A stretch of DNA of 64,000 bases from Syngnathus acus (taxonomy: Eukaryota > Chordata > Actinopteri > Syngnathiformes > Syngnathidae): the NCBI RefSeq assembly GCF_901709675.1, contig NC_051092.1, forward strand, positions 4,406,491 to 4,470,490, read 5' to 3'. The first letter of the stretch is position 1, and each line of letters opens with the position of its first letter. Below are positions 44,036 through 55,599 of this stretch, in pieces. The translations under genes were made by a program, and so were the position numbers. The notes beneath the pieces are model-generated. The model was not told the origin of the DNA and searched no databases. It was given only the letters and a program-made list of their open reading frames with translations.

Positions 44036-45090
44036 GTGAAGTTGAGGCAAGGATGCAGCGTCGCTCGCGGGTTGTCGTGTCAGCACATTTGAGCTCCAGT
44101 TGGAGAAAATGCATTGGTTAGCCGTTAGCTCTTTAGCATGATGTCATTTATGAAGAAGCAGAGCCTGATTGTGAGGCAAAAAAAGATGGCGACGTGTCTT
44201 TGGGTGCATTTGCAGAACCATTTTCAAACTTTTGCCTCGGCACCCAAAACTCCAAGTAATCATCAAGCAAGCGCACAATTTTTTATATTTATTTAATTAT
44301 GTTTTATTTCGCATCGGTGTAATGCTTTGCATTGCTATTGTTGAATATTATGAGATCATTTTGGATGCATCTTTGGAAATTTTTTTGTAATAAATTTGAA
44401 TACATTTTTGTATAAATGATCAAATTTTTGTTTATACACAACATTATCATTGCATCACATCACCGCAAGAATAAATAACTAAAAATGAAATTCCAAATCA
44501 GGATGTTTACAGAAAATAGCAAAAATAAACACTTCTTAGCATTTTTTCTTATCTCAAGGAAGATTTGTTCATATAAATGGGTTATTTTGCAGTGGTAATT
44601 CATATTACCCAGAGCTGTGTATTTATTTATTTTTTAAGTTTGTCCTGTTGTGCTGCTGCTGCTCCTGATTTGCCCATATTATGCTATTCTGTTAAATGAT
44701 TGGCTAAGTCAGGTCACATGGTCCCACCGATTTAAGGTATGGCCAATTTTATTTAGGTTTGGAACTAAAACTAAAAATAAGATGATCACATTTTTTAAAT
44801 TTGTGAACTTTTTTACTTTGGGGGGAAAAAAGTGAAATAATATAGAACTCATTTTAAGAAAGGGCACACAAATTTTGGAGGTTGATGTTCTAAGCTCATC
44901 ATTAATCGCTATGTCGCCACCCACCAAAGCAAATCAAATTCCAATACAATGATCTGCATCCAATGGTATAATATTACCAACAAAATATTCAAATAAGCCA
45001 GAAACTTGCAATGAGCTTGGTGCATGAAAAATGACAAAAATGTCCTAACGGGCTTTTTAAAATTTGGAATATTAAAGATTAACAACTAAC
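43110..45090. other. Spacer, nothing recognised beyond the microsatellite
   Basis: Pyrimidine-rich DNA near 43507-43560 and long AT-rich DNA after 44280. No splice-bounded block or RNA gene is recognised. Confidence 0.45.
43987..44033 (+). repeat. (GT)n microsatellite
   Basis: About 23 uninterrupted GT units. Confidence 0.95.
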
Positions 45091-45217
45091 CCTAAGTTGA
45101 CATTCTTCTCGCAGCGGAGGAGGAGGTGGTCTGGCCGTGAGCGCCGCACGTGTCCAAACACAAGCTCTCTATTACACCCCAGTCATTTGAGTGCACCCCC
45201 CCACAAAGTCAGGGTGA

Positions 45218-45231
45218 GGGGTCATGACCCC
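45218..45231. promoter_or_regulatory. Palindromic nuclear-receptor half-sites GGGGTCATGACCCC
   Basis: A perfect 14-base palindrome made of GGGTCA and TGACCC with no spacer (IR0), followed at 45232 by another TGGGTCAAAA. It lies in a GC-rich block that also carries a DR1 motif 170 bases away. Binding is inferred. Confidence 0.35.
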
Positions 45232-45402
45232 TGGGTCAAAAGTGTGACATGGGGAGTCCGAGCGGGCCCATTGAGCGCGCCGCCGCTGTTTGCTTTAAGA
45301 AGGTAAAGATTACAAACACATTAACTAATGCCGATTAGGAGGTGATCCCCGGCCGGGGGTCGGAGGTCCCGGGGGAGCGTGTTACGTCTTATTAACAGGG
45401 GC

Positions 45403-45415
45403 TGACCTTTGACCC
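45403..45415 (-). promoter_or_regulatory. DR1 (PPAR/RXR/HNF4-type) response element candidate
   Basis: The plus strand reads TGACCT-T-TGACCC, so the minus strand reads GGGTCA-A-AGGTCA. This is one base from the perfect AGGTCA-A-AGGTCA direct repeat. PPAR:RXR heterodimers recognise this class. The site is 24.7 kb above the ppara start codon in a GC-rich block (about 45090-45560). Occupancy is untested. Confidence 0.4.
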
Positions 45416-45569
45416 CAGCAGCCACCTCAGGCAACAGAGTGTGACTGACCGCTTTGGGCTCTCTGCTTGAAGGGCGTCGAGTTTGAAGCTTGCGCAGGCA
45501 CGTGCGCTCCTCCGCTTTCTTAAAACGGGCCGCCGAGGGACGACAAACGGGACCGCGTGATTCAAAGAG

Positions 45570-46511
45570 TGGCCGGCCCAGTTTTTCCCAGTAACCCTTT
45601 CTGTACTTCAGATTTTTTTTTAAGTACGACCAAAATACAGCTTATATGCCGTTTAAATACGCAAAAGTCTAAATGACAAAAATCCTTACAAACAAATAAA
45701 TAAATTTGATGTAAATACGAAAAACATGCGCAATATCGACATGAAAATTAAAAAAAAAAAAAAAGCTCCCTTTTGTTATCAAGCCTTTAAAGCAAAACAC
45801 TTGAGATTCATCAAACGCCTCCCAAATATGACAACAGTGTTACATCAGAAAAATAAAGAGGAAATCCCGCCTGATGAAATTCTTCCTGGATTGTTTTTGG
45901 CTTCAAGTCTCACAAGGAGCACAACAAAAACAAAAGCCTGGCTCGCTCTGAGGATTGCGCGAGCGCATGCCCTCTTGTCTTAAAATGGGCGCCGGTGCTC
46001 GGCTCAACACAAAATGGCCGACGTTAGACGATCAAGTGAAATAGTAGCGAGTCATGTTCAACTTTTCGGCTCCCAATTTTCAGTCTCATTCATTTCATTA
46101 ACAGGCTGTATGTGGTCACTGGAGCCACCACAAGCAAATTAACGCTTCTCAGCTCTCCCAGAGAAAATCTGACAATTCACCAGGACAGACTGAGGAATCA
46201 AATTCTTCCTGTATTGTTTGGCCCAAAGTCAGGAAAAGCCTCGTGCGTCAGTGAGCTCATTTGACAGATGCAAAACTTCAAAGTGTATTTTATTTGCCAA
46301 AAAAATTCATTTAAATTGCTCATTGTTATAATTACGATTATTTACAAAAAATGACGTATTCAACAGATGAATACATTTGGAGTTACTCTGTAATAAACAT
46401 TTGATTTATGAATGTATTGTTATCTATATAAATAAAAAATAACTTCAAAACAAACTGTAGTATACAACTCGAATTTAATAGTCCAGATTAATGTGCAGTC
46501 ATGTGGTACCC

Positions 46512-46543
<32 letters not shown>

Positions 46544-49370
46544 ACAGTTGGTGACAACTTTTTTTTTCCCCTCACGTTTTTACGACTCATTATTTCTGCC
46601 TCAAACATTACTTACGCATCTAAAACTTAAGGAGTGTATGTCATAAATTTTGAATATTAATACACCTGCTTTAAACCTAACATGTCTATTTTGCATTTGA
46701 TTATTTCCACGTGAATTATATTCGGAGCCAGGAATGACACGCTTCATCTTGAATCCAAGCTTTCCTTTTTGTGACATTATTTGTCAAAATTTGTCCGCAA
46801 TAATAATAACAATCATTTTTTCCGGACAGATTCCATTTGCGGCAGGAGACACAAAAGCAGAGAAGAAGGGACAAGGAGGAGAGAGAGCAGACGGGTTCTG
46901 CCGAGCGAGTGCCGACCCGGTAGCGTTCGGACCTCGGAGTGCGGGTCGACTTCTCCGAAGAGGGACTTGCCTTCGCTTGCTCTAACGACAGCTGGCAACT
47001 CGTCAGTGCACGCAAATGACACTCTTGCAAAACACAAAAAAAAAAAAAGCCGATTTGATGGGTTATTTTGTATAAAACATTTTAAGGGTATGTGATATTA
47101 AAAAAAATAAAATAAATCATTCATCAGTGTGCACTTTCTTAGTAAACTCGTGACTGGATTTATTTTGTAATGTAATAAATTGTGTTTTTCCCCTAATTTA
47201 TTTTTGCCCAGCAAATCAAGAGCTGCAATAATGTTTCTTATATTTAATTTTTTTAGCTGGATGTTCGTGCCAAATTATTAGACACGGCTCACAGTGTGAT
47301 GGAGTGTATTTATAAACACTGTCAATTACAACAATAAACATCAGTGATAAACATTTTTTTTTTTAGTTTTAACATTTTAATATTTTCGTAAGTCACTTAG
47401 TTTGCATTTTGAACATTGATCCTAAATATTGGACAAAAGTACACAGCTCGACTGCATCATATGTCCAAAATGTCATAAATAATATTCTATTTTTTTTAAT
47501 AAGTTTGTTAGACAAACTCCATCTAGGTCGGTTCTAATTCCAGCTCGAGATGTTAGCAATTGAAATTGGTCATCACCCAAAGGAAAGTCTGGGCCTGATG
47601 AGATGTTCCAAAGCCATTCAAGTTGCTTTGAATGGTGTGAAATCAGCAACAATGCGTGTCATAATTGAACCATCTCGGGGGTATTAGGTGATGGAAAATG
47701 AAATATCAGGTACAAATTGTGGTTCAAGTGCATCCAAATTTGAGCGCAATTTTGCGAGCGGCGGGATATTAATAATGTCGGCTTTGTTGCTTCAAAATTT
47801 ACAAGCCTGACCTTTGAAAGTTTGCGCGTGAATGGATGTCTTTTGAATTATATTATTTCATATCAAATGATAAGCATATATAGGAAGGAGCAAACGTCTG
47901 CAGCTAGTTTGTAGGCAAATGAATATTATTTTGTCAAGGAAAAATTAGGTCCAGGATATTGTTCCCCAGATGTATTTATTTACACTTTTGTATGATTTTC
48001 CCAGTTTCTGGGTTTTATGGATATCTTGATACAAACACTTACCTAGTTTTTTTGTTATTTATAAATAAAAATAGAAATGGATTGGAAGTTACTTTAAAAT
48101 GTGGCTGTTTAGTTATTGACAAAAATGGCTAAAAAATATTCTATAAAAAAAATAATCTTAAAAAAAAACAAAAAACTTTCAGATCAGCATGACCAAGACC
48201 TGCCTTAAAACTTGAAAGTGGCCTTGGGAGTTGCACAATGTGGTGGCTGTGGACGAGGAAGCACAGGGGTCACGCTGACTCGGCGCTTTTAAACTAAGCC
48301 TCCTCATTCGTCTCTCTGCACCGTCTTAACGTTATTGTCGGCCATCTTGTGGAGTCAAAACGGCACGCGGGCGAGTTTTTTTAACTGACGTCGAACGATT
48401 TCAGAACGACTGTATATATTTTGTATTAAATGGGGTCAAGGTCATAATGGTCATTACCTCGAGGGTAAGACGATTACAATGCGAGTTTGACACAATATCA
48501 TATCTTTGGTATCGATTGACTAACTTGCATCATTTCACCTCAAGTATTTGCATTAAAATATTTGATCAAATATAAAAGTGTGCTGATTTTTCATTCTCAC
48601 GATTTCCTTTTTTAATTCCCCACTCGATTAATCAATTATGCCTGTTATAATCTACTGTCCTTTTTTTTCCCGTAAATATTTCTGCTTTATGCTGACCAAC
48701 AATCATTCAGTATATAAGTATCAGAAAATGTTTTGCTATGAATATTTTATGAGATAACTTTCCCATTATTTACTTATACATATTTTATTTATTTAAAAAA
48801 CAATTAGCTGCTCGGCTAGCCTATTTACACACTTCCTCGGAAATTAAGCCGATTTTGAGTGAGTGAACAAAACAACACCGGCTCTCTTGACTGCTATCAA
48901 ATGGCTCCGTAATGGGGGGGTTGGGGGTGGAATGGGTGATAAGCTGGCACACAACCAAGCACTAATGCCCCTTAAATGTCAACTGCTATGTATTGCGATG
49001 GGAGAAGAGAGAGCATTCATATTTTAGTGAAGCGAGTGAGCGGGTGCACCCGGGGACACAAAATGGGGGGTGTGGAGCAGTGTGGGAGAGCGGGTTTGGG
49101 AGGGGGGGGGAGTAGTCAGGCAGCACAGGTGTAAAATAAAAGGTGGGAAAAAGAAGCAAACGGTTTTTTTTGTTTAATCAAAGCTGCCCGTCTCACTCAT
49201 TGCGTCTCACTCGCTCAGCACACAGTTGGTGGGGGTCGGGCGTTGGGGGTGGGGTCGACTTGCCGGGGGAGAACGAGAGAGAGTGATTTTTTGCAGCGGG
49301 GTGAAAGGCTGGCGGTCATGTGTGCAGGGCTCATGACAAAAGGCCCTTTTATGTGCAGCGTATGCAGATA
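45570..49370. other. Gene-poor stretch
   Basis: Mostly AT-rich DNA. It contains a 20-base near-repeat (45876-45896 and 46199-46219, both AAATTCTTCCTG then ATTGTTT), a small GC-rich patch at 46840-47000 and a hairpin at 47614-47635. No gene is recognised. Confidence 0.45.
46508..46537 (+). repeat. (GT)n microsatellite
   Basis: Short uninterrupted GT run. Confidence 0.9.
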
Positions 49371-49499
49371 GAGGAGGCTCCTTTGTGCACAGATGGAGAT
49401 CCCATGCCTGGGTCTACCCGCGGCCGCCACCAAGGGTTGGGGGGTGGGAGGGGCAGCGAGGGCGTTGAGTGCCATCACTGTCTGGTGGGGGGAGGGGGC

Positions 49500-49620
49500 A
49501 GACCGAGTCACCCCGCTGCCAGGCTCGCCGGGAGGAGGCGGTGGCAGAGGCGGAGGAAAAAGAGGCGGAGCTATAAAAGCTTGCTTGGCGCATGCACACG
49601 CTGCTAGGCAGGTGGAGCAA
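49500..49620 (+). promoter_or_regulatory. TATA-box promoter candidate
   Basis: A TATAAAA box (49572-49578) follows a GGCGGAGG-rich stretch with several GC-box-like words. A start site would be expected around 49600. No recognisable coding exon follows within the window, so this could drive a non-coding RNA, a distant gene, or nothing. Confidence 0.3.
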
Positions 49621-49649
49621 AGTCAAATATTCGACACTGACCAATGGAA

Positions 49650-52600
49650 AGCAAGGCTCGCAAATGATTATTTTGTGGACAATTTGAGGGGGTGTCTAAA
49701 AATGGCTTTATTTTTCGTGTATTTTTTTTCTTACTATTTCGGCTTCTCAAAGTGTGTCATCTCATTTAAAAAGTGTTTCCTTCCACATCTTGGAACAACT
49801 CACCAAAATTTGCATTCTCTTATTTTCAGTGAAGCATTTATCAGTTGAAGAGCTTCCAAAATGAAAGTAGCAAAAGACATGCCGGTTCCAAGCTTTGAGC
49901 TCCGACTTAAAAACATAAATATCAAAAATGCGAGCGCAATGACATCATCACATAACGCAGCTTCCAAGTGCAAAGACACAGACAACTATTCATAGTCCCA
50001 CCTGCAAAGGATTTGGAACGACCGCTGCAGTTAACCTGCATGTTATTAGGAAATGGACAGGGTGAGAACGAGCAAATATTGGCTTGGGGTTCTGACCCAG
50101 TAATAAAGCCCGCTGCATTTATGAGCCTATTTTCTTTTAATGATTCTTGCAAAATATGCAAGATTCTCTCTTAGAACACGAAAAGCATCAGTCATGACAA
50201 TGTAGCCCCCCCAAGAAAATAAAAATTAGCCATATTGTGCTAGCTTAATTGGCTGTACAAGAAACCACCACGCCCAAGGAAAAACAAGCGCTGAGGCGTC
50301 ATCCAATTTTTTTTGTGCACTCGCCTGCGTTAAATTTGTTATTAAAAAGTTCTGAACAATTTATTCCATCACGGCTCTGCTTGTGAACGTCACGAGATCA
50401 AACTGACAAAACAGATAGAGAACACATTTCCCAGCATGCTTTGTATTTATTTCTCTTTGAATATCTCATGTGAGTTGCAAAATAATGTCAGCGCGATGAA
50501 GTTTTCACGGCATTTCGGCTGACGCACTCTTTCATTTGGCCCAAATTAAAACGTCCTCAAGCACGTTCTATGTTGGGTTTTTTTCTTCCTTTTTTCAAGC
50601 ATGGCTATAATTTGAATGGTGCGGTTGAGAGACGGCCGCTTCCAAACTTGCCAACATTAGTCGGAGCTGACATATTCTAATGCTTTATATCCAACTGCTT
50701 CTTTCATCACGTTGCCACATACTAGAAGAATCAAGCCCGGGCAAATAAAAGACGCGTCGTCAAAGCTCCTTCATGGCCTCAAATGACGGCTGAATTTCCG
50801 ATGATGAACATTTAAGCTTAACCTCATGGTAACAAGGGTGGACGTCATTTGCAAGGCAGTAAGCAGCATCTGCTGGACACCTGGAAGACTGCAAGTCACC
50901 GGCAGCCTTCCCGGCCCCCCCTGGGGGGCGTGACCCTTAGCGTGATGTGACCCACAGCAGCCTTAAGCGTGTGAGCCATGTGGCGCGTTCAACCTGATCG
51001 CTGCCTAAATCAAAGGCCACATAAATAACAGTGAACCTGGAGTGCAATAAAAATGTCGCCGCCTACGTGCTCAGACAGACAGCACCAAATTGCGGGTCGT
51101 ATTTTTAGGGCCCGAGCAGCCAACGAAATTCTTATTCTTCTTCTCCGGACAGACTCGTGTGTTTGAGGAACTAAATGTGGCGGGAATTTAGACGAATCGC
51201 TTATCAGAATTTTTTTCTGCCAAATATCAGAATCTTATCAATCAGTACTTAGTGCGTGTGACCTATTTATATAGCCAGGCTTCCTCTAGTGGTACATGAA
51301 AGTATTACACAATTAAATGTGCAGACTGCAGCGTTCTGACCTTTTTTTTTTTTTTTAGTCTAGCACATTAATTTATATCCAGTACAGTATATCTTCAGTA
51401 CAGTTTTAAATCCAACACATTCAATTCAATCTTTCAGAATTATTTGTTTTCAAACAATTCTTAAATTTGCTTCTTTGGACAGGTGTATTTAATGATGTGT
51501 CCGATGAGTATTTTTCTCTAAATTTTTAAATCGACATTATTTTAGCCTTCGGTCACAACAACGTGCTAGCGTCAGTTCTCAATGTTCACACAATGGGTGT
51601 GTTTAGAAGGGGGGGGGGGGGGGACCTGGCTGGTACACTGTGCTGCTTTTATTAATGAGCACTAATCGCTGGGAGTGAAGCAGCTCAACAAAGGGACAGA
51701 CGCTGAAACCAAAGCAATTATGCAGCACAGGTCTGAGCCCTTACACAGCACTTAAAGCACTTTTTAAAAGGCCACCTGGGCACAATGTGGTCAACTTTTC
51801 GGGTGCCCCCCCCTTTTTTTTTTAACAGTCGCCAGGGCACGGACCCGATTGTTAAGAAGCGGGGAAAGTAATCCCTGGAGTCTGGCCACTAAACCTGCTC
51901 TGTCCCGAGTAACCATGGCAGCAGACAGGTAGTGTCTGGGTCACGGGGCAGGCGCGGACCCCTTTGCTTCATTCTCAAAGACCAAATCATAAAAGGTAAA
52001 GGCGTCAACATAAATTGGCAGGTGAATATTGTGGAACTGGTGCCAGCTGGGTTCCGCATGGCCAACAGCGCCACTGGATATTCGGCACCCCAAAACCATT
52101 TGCAGCTACTTAACACAAAGGCTGAGCGGTAGCTCGAAGCCAGAAGCTCGCGGATCAAAGATGAAACAAGATGAGACAATATATATGGATATTGTTAAAA
52201 AAAAAAACACACACACTCGACACATTATAATATAATTATAGGGAACTTGTTAAAAAAAATTACAATTATAATTAAATGGAATTTAAAAAAATAAATAAAA
52301 TATAGCCGCTTCTTTTATTGTATTGTGTTTAACAAAATAAATGTCTAATTTAAAGGTTTTTGTAGCGAGACATCGAAGCAAAAAAATTTACTTGCAGAGT
52401 TTATGCGGGTCTTAAAATATTTACATATTTCATCTTATTAGAATTCACCACTTTTACTTTTTCTATGTTTCTCCAAACCGAGTGTGTCAAAAGTGCGGTT
52501 GTGTGTGCCCTTTCTGCAGGGAGCACATGATCTGGCTGGGCCTTTCCTCCCTTCGCCCTCTGGTTGCTATGAGACACTGCAGCCGGAGCCAAGGCCTCCG

Positions 52601-55390
52601 CCATTCATTACGGCAGGAACAAAAGCCAAAGGCGGTGGACAAAGCGGACCAGAGCGACTCCAACTAGCTCCCACTTAACACGCACATCACACCTCCGAGC
52701 GCTCCGCTGACATACAAATGGCCAATTAAAGCTCTCCTTTCTCTCCTGCCTTCTTCGCCGTCTCCTTTCTCAAGACAGGCAGCTATGTACTCAACAAGTT
52801 GAAAAGTTGGAAATTCTCAAGGCAATGGAAAAGCAGCCATGTTCGCTTCATATAATTCCGAGTCGCTGTGATGATGCTGAGAGTGCAAATTGTTTCCCCA
52901 AAAATCTCCTTTTCTTGGGGAAAATGCACATTGTGGTGCTGATTCAACTTGTTTGGTATTGTCGGGGATTAGGCGATTATATTTCAGCTTAAATTGCATT
53001 TCTCATGGGGTTGAAATTTTCTATTCTTCCAAAAATGAAATGCCCGCAAATTTACACTTGTTTTAATTGATTAAAATATAATAAAATCATAATACAACCA
53101 TCAGCTGCCAAGTCCAACGTGGCCTGGTCCAAACCTCAAAACGGGCCACGCCCCTCTACACATTCTGTGTTTGCGTCTAGGGATGGGAACGGGGGGGGGG
53201 GAGATGAATTAAAAGTGGGCCGACTCCAAAATTAAAATGCCCTCCCTCCATTTGCCCTTCTTTTCACTGCACTTCAGACTTTTTGTTCTACAATCGACAT
53301 TGATGGTTGGGAGTGCACAACTCACACATTTGTGAGGCTAAAAACAAATGCTGCTGTGCAAAAAAAGAAAAAAAAACATTTAAAAAAAAAATAAAAATAT
53401 ATATATTAAAAAAAGAAAATACTTGGGACAGAAAGTCTTGATTCTTAAAAGACATCAAATGTGAATTAATGAGGCACATTTGTGTACAGTCGCGTAAATG
53501 CTAGCCAAGATGGCGGCTAGCATGGTTGCGCTGGCTAACAAAATCAAAGTTCGAGATTAATCTATCCTTGTTCAAGATTTCAATGCCACAATTCAACATT
53601 ATATCGAGCATTGAAATTCCTCTTCAAAAAGATGTAGTATGTGGTTTTCGGCATTAGCTTACAATGCTAATAACCTTTGATGACCCCAAAGCATGATGTG
53701 GATTTCGAAGTCTAGTTGGGGGCAGGAGTTGTTACGCCAACATGGCCTGCTGCTTCTTTCTCTGGAATTCCCAGCTAAACAGGAAGCAGCCAAGTGCCGC
53801 CATTGGTTTGATTTGCTTTTTCAGGCCGGCCTGGACGGGCAGCGTCTCCTCTGCCTCTCCGTCCAATAGGATCCCCCCCCCCCCCCCCAAGCTTTCTTGG
53901 TCGGCGAGACGTGAAAAACCCCAAAGCAGACAATACAGCAGAACGAAGCAACAAGCCAAATTGCCGGTCCAATTCAATCCAGAGTTTCATTTTTGCAAAA
54001 TGATTCACACTGGAAGGGAGTGAGCGCTTTCCTTGTCCTGAGATGAACTCATTGAGCTCTCAGTCAGCATTTCCAAGGAAGCGATTGGGAGGGGTCGGGG
54101 ACACACGTGCACACAGGCACAGACGCAAATGCGCGTGCACACACACACGACCGCATTTCCTTCTCGGCGGATTCTTTGCTCAACTGTGGGATTTAGGTCA
54201 TGGATGCAAAAGCCTTTAACATGCGGCTGTTTCAAAGACCCCAAACATGGGCGCTGCGCGAGAAATAAAAAGCCAAATAAGGGCAATGGAGAAGGGGAGG
54301 GGCGTGCCAGGGGTTGCCATGTTACATGCTGTGCATCACAACTCCTTCACCCGTTACGTGACCGTAATACAAACAGCGTTTTGCAGGAAAGCAAACTTTT
54401 AATTGAGACTAACATCCGCTCATTAAAAATAAGCGTTTATCTAGTGATGGGAAAATGAAGCTTCAAATTTGCTTTATGAAGCAGTTGTATTTTTTTTTTA
54501 CTCCTCTGGGTGGCACTGTTGGTTCAATGCTAAATTTATTCACTTTTTTAATTTATTTGCATTATATATAATCATGCCATGACTATGTACTTTTAGACAG
54601 AAAATTACTTATCAGTATTTCTCCTCATTGCAAATATTGCAAACTTTTTTTGGAACAGTTTCATGGCATTACCTTTCATTTTAAATGGGAAATATGATTT
54701 GAGAAAAAAGTATCTTGAGTTACAGGCGAAAAAAATCAACACTCCACAAAGGATTGTTCCCTCTCAAGGTAAAGCTAGAATTCCATCGACCCGTGTTTGA
54801 GAAAGCGAAACCAGTGCAAGGAAAAGTCCCTGATGTCAAACAGTGTACACACACACTCACACACACTCGTTTTATTGCTCGCCCACTTCCCCTCTTTGTA
54901 TTATTGCAGCGACAGAAGCAAGACCAAAGAGCTCCTGCCTTGACAATGCAGCTACTGCGTTATTTGTGGTGCAATAACAAAAATAGAGTAACAGTATATG
55001 GGGTGCCTTAAAAATTTTCCTTCCCGACAAAGAACACCAGAGGGCGTAGTTTTGCCGTTACAGCAACCTTCTTTATATGAGCAGTGCTCAATCGCCTGAT
55101 TTTCAACGTTTGAATGTTTTTGTCCAATTTAGTGACTTTTGCAGCAGTTTTAAGAAAGACTATGTACATCGAGGCCGGCCTCAAAATGACACACCTCTGC
55201 TCTAGAACAATTTTCTAGTTTGAAAATGATCTCTTGTGTCCTGATAAAAGACAATGGGAATTTTTGGTCCAAAATGAAAGGGATTCTTGCTTTCCATTTT
55301 TTTAATTAACTTACCATTTTATATGTATGGTGCTCCAATTAATAATAAAAATAATAAAATAAAATAAAAATAATGTATATTATGTATGCT
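49650..55390. other. Gene-poor stretch
   Basis: Mostly AT-rich DNA with a 15-base G run (51609-51623), a C run near 53873-53889, poly-A/T tracts and an inverted repeat at 53498-53523. GC-richer patches at 50860-50990 and 52540-52760 show no exon structure. No gene is recognised. Confidence 0.45.
53498..53523. repeat. Perfect 9-bp inverted repeat around a YY1-like motif
   Basis: The arms ATGCTAGCC (53498-53506) and GGCTAGCAT (53515-53523) are exact reverse complements around AAGATGGC. The spacer plus the right arm spells AAGATGGCGGC, the YY1 consensus. Confidence 0.8.
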
Positions 55391-55399
55391 GCATACAAA

Positions 55400-55590
55400 C
55401 TTATTTTCATGGATATCTGAATGTATTATTCTTTTATGTATATAGTTTCTCTTGATGGTGTATTCTTGTTTACTTATATTACGGTTCTTTTTTCTTTTCC
55501 TATGCTGGAATGAACAAATTTCTCCATCGTGGGATCAACAAAGTTCTATGTTTATCTTAATAATAATAATCATAATAATACAGATGGCTT
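55400..55590 (+). mobile_element. LINE-type 3' tail fragment
   Basis: The phrase GGAATGAACAAATTTCTCC, then ATCGTGGGATCAACAAAG, followed by simple TAATAATAATAA units, matches the general form of fish non-LTR retrotransposon 3' ends. No reverse-transcriptase coding part remains. Confidence 0.5.
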
Positions 55591-55599
55591 TGAAGCTCA

